Program-made: the position numbers and the translations under genes
Source of the DNA: DASWVC01 sp036401335
GTDB taxonomy: Bacteria > Verrucomicrobiota > Verrucomicrobiia > Chthoniobacterales > JAFAMB01
Assembly: GCA_036401335.1 (NCBI GenBank)
Contig: DASWVC010000317.1
Coordinates: 1-48,913 of the forward strand
Length of the DNA stretch: 48,913 bases
Reading direction: 5' to 3'
The notes under the pieces: generated by a model
What the model was told of the DNA's origin: nothing
The model's input: the letters and a program-made list of their open reading frames with translations, nothing else
Database searches by the model: none
Shown here: piece after piece, positions 46,745-48,913 of the stretch
Position numbering within the stretch: the stretch's first letter is position 1
Layout: the number at the start of each line of letters is the position of its first letter

Positions 46745-48913
46745 TCCGTTTTATCTCACGGCTCCGTCCAGTCGACCACCTGGTTCCCGAGGCTCAGGTG
46801 CTACCTGGCAACGACGGCACGGAATTCGCGTGGTTCCCTCCCTCAAAGCAAACAGGCCTGCACCCTGGCCCTGCTGGTTGGGGTGTGCGTCTGGCCGTCC
46901 GGTCCTGGTCGCGCAGCACCCATTACGGGCACAGTATCGGCCGCAACGGAATCCGATCTGACCGGCCAAGGTTACAGTTCACCCCTCGTTTTCAGCGGGG
47001 GAACGCTTTCGACAACGGGCACGTCCTTCTCGACGTCCTGGGGCCTCAGCCTTGACCCAAGCGGCGGCACCCTTACGGCCGCTGGGGGTGGCTTCGCGGT
47101 GTTTTACGGAAATGCCGCGGGCAACGGGGGCCTGACAATTGGAGATGCCGTCAACACGGGGACCGTTGAGCCTTGCCGGAAACTCCAACACCCTCGGGTC
47201 GCTGGCCGGAGCGGGGACGGTGTCTGGCAACGGTTCGGGGAGCGGTACCGTGCTCACGGTGGGGGCTGATAACACTTCCACGGCTTTCAGCGGCACCGTG
47301 CAGGACAGCGGATCGCCCCTCGGCTTGACAAAGGTTGGCACGGGAGCGCTGATTCTAAGCGGCACGAACACCTACACGGGCGGAACCACGATTTCGGGCG
47401 GCGTGCTCAGCGTGGGGAACGATGCAAACCTGGGTGACCCGAGCGGCGGCCTGACGCTGAATGGGGGCGAGTTGGTGATCGCCGACCGGAACGTCAACAA
47501 CAACAACTTTGCGACGGCGCGAACCCTGACCCTGGGCCCCGGCACCAACGTCGTGGCAGGGGCGGACAACCTCCACGGTTACGAAGGGGACTTCTACGGC
47601 CTGGTGACGGGCGTGGGCGGCCTGACGGTCGGAGACCCCAACAGCTCCCACCTCGTCGTGGCCCTCTTCAATTCTGCCAACAACTACCAGGGCGGCACCA
47701 CCCTCACCAACGGCAACCTTCTGGTCGTGTTTGCCGACACAGCTCTGGGAAACGCGAGCGGCGGGATCACGCTCGCGGGCGGCGGGTTGCTGGCCGTTAT
47801 CGACGGGTTCAGTTCCGCGCGTCCCGTCACCCTTGTGCCTTCGCTCAACGGCAACTACCTGTTGGCGGAAAACCAATCGACGGTGACCTACACGGGGCTG
47901 ATCAGCGGTTCGGGCGGCCTGAACGTGGGCGATTTTGGCGGTACGGTCGTGCTGGCCAATGCCGGCAACAGCTACGCGGGCGGCACCACCGCCCAACATG
48001 GCACGTTGAGCGTGGGCAGCGACCCGGCCCTGGGCGACTCGAGCGGGAGCATCACCCTGGATGCCGGGGAGTTGCGGACCACCACCGACGGGTTCACGAC
48101 GGCGCGGCCGGTCTTTTTGCAGTTTGAACCTGGCTTCGCCAACACGCTGGCGGCAGGGACGGGCACGGCGGCGGGCTACTCCGGGGTGATTTCCGGCACC
48201 GGCGGCCTCTTCGTGGGCGACCCCGTTGGCGGCTACGGCACGGTGACGCTGCAGGGCGTCAACACCTACACCGGCGGCACCACAGTCCGAGGGCAGGCCG
48301 TCCTGACTGTGTCCAGCGACGTCAACCTGGGCGATGCGGCCGGCGGGCTCACGCTTCAGGGCGGCGCCCTGTTGACGACGGCCGATTTGAGCACCGGCCG
48401 GACGCTGACCCTCGCCCCGGCAATCACCCCTGACATCCTGGCGGCAGTGGCCGGCACAACGGCCACTTACACCGGCGCGATCACGGGCCCGGGAGGCCTG
48501 CTGGTCGGCGACGGCGTCAACGCGGGCACGGTCGTGCTCACGGGCGCCAACGGCTACGCGGGCGGCACCGGCATCCGCTCCTTGAGCACGCTGGTGGCCG
48601 GGGCCGACGCGGCCCTGGGCACGGGCACGGCCACCCTGTTCGGGGGCACCCTGGTGCTGCCGGCCGGCGTGACGCTCGGCAACGCCGTCAATTTCGGCGT
48701 CGGCGGCGGCACCTTCCTCAACGCGGGCACGCTCACCAACAACGTGCTCTACACGGACGACGGGGTGGGGGGCGCCGAATGGGTGACCAACGCCGGGGTG
48801 ATCAACGGCAACGTGCTGCTCGGCACGGGGCCCAACACGGTGCAGCTCTTTACGGGCAGCACGATCGCCGGCAACCTGGACCTGGGGCCCAACGCCGGCT
48901 CAACCCTGATCCT
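46697..48913 (+). pseudogene. autotransporter-associated beta-strand repeat protein, frameshifted, continues past window
   Basis: Large secreted or surface protein. From ATG 46697 (start not certain) a signal-like stretch (LALLVGVCVWPSGPGRAAP) leads into GTVSAATESDLTGQGYSS. At 47168 one extra G shifts the frame: after GDAVNTGTV the protein sense continues in the +1 frame as SLAGNSNTLGSLAGAGTVSG and stays open to the window end. The shifted part has five repeats with YTGGTT-type words (AAC codons at 47367, 47679, 47967, 48261, 48549), 96-104 residues apart, typical of passenger beta-helix repeats. The translocator domain would lie beyond the window. If the extra base is real the gene is broken; if an error, it is intact. 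Confidence 0.85.

Noticed and set aside
46793..48913. Repeats in the autotransporter region as a CRISPR array
   Set aside because: They are long (about 290 nt), degenerate and coding, with no constant short repeat or spacer pattern.

Overview
The window is GC-rich with normal genetic code use. It looks like a chromosomal segment of a soil or freshwater Verrucomicrobiota bacterium (Spartobacteria/Opitutae-like). That placement is an inference from the gene mix: a TonB receptor, RedB plus a hybrid kinase, a long autotransporter-repeat protein, clan-A glycoside hydrolase with carbohydrate-binding modules, DUF4126, SUI1, and abundant short intergenic repeats. No phage, IS transposase, rRNA, tRNA or CRISPR array was seen.

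Layout. 1-4.0 kb is a purine salvage operon (adenine deaminase cut by the window edge, exported nucleosidase, guanine deaminase). 4.1-8.8 kb holds a secreted beta-helix protein, a TonB-dependent receptor and a VOC protein. 8.9-11.8 kb (minus) is a copper cluster (small CPFC protein, outer-membrane protein, CopC, CopD). 11.8-15 kb has a BamE-like lipoprotein, a Ser-Ile-Gly repeat membrane protein, a hemolysin-III protein, a small lipoprotein, SUI1 and a cytidine deaminase. 15-18.8 kb is RedB plus a hybrid kinase. 19-21.2 kb has DUF4126 and three consecutive decayed subunits of a molybdenum hydroxylase. 21.3-24.1 kb has an L,D-transpeptidase, an unknown protein, a DnaJC28-like protein and an alpha/beta hydrolase. 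24.2-29.8 kb is an alpha-galactoside uptake and hydrolysis operon (solute-binding protein, two permeases, GH4 enzyme) with a divergent AraC regulator. 29.8-34.1 kb has a rhomboid protease, a flavoenzyme remnant and a large secreted glycoside hydrolase. 34.4-41.9 kb has a lactonase-type propeller, an aquaporin, an AI-2E-type permease with a C-terminal cobalamin-domain-like extension, a membrane protein, NADH dehydrogenase II and its neighbouring kinase. 42-46.7 kb has a galactose-binding-like protein, a DUF6717 protein, a prolyl oligopeptidase interrupted by an in-frame TAG, an FRG-domain protein and a 47-residue ORF. The window ends inside a frameshifted autotransporter-repeat protein.

Two themes cross the window. 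First, gene decay: at least six reading frames are truncated, internally deleted, stopped or frameshifted while still clearly recognisable. Second, several families of short degenerate repeats lie between genes. The most striking has a 9-nt phase (GATACAATT), with one orientation just before start codons and the reverse complement just after stop codons. A TGCCAC/GTGGCA family follows the same orientation rule and makes hairpins. A 10-nt family, an 8-nt family and a REP-like GGCCCGGTAGGGC palindrome are also present. Some of these repeats run into coding sequence and form protein termini. This repeat architecture is the best candidate here for something undescribed.
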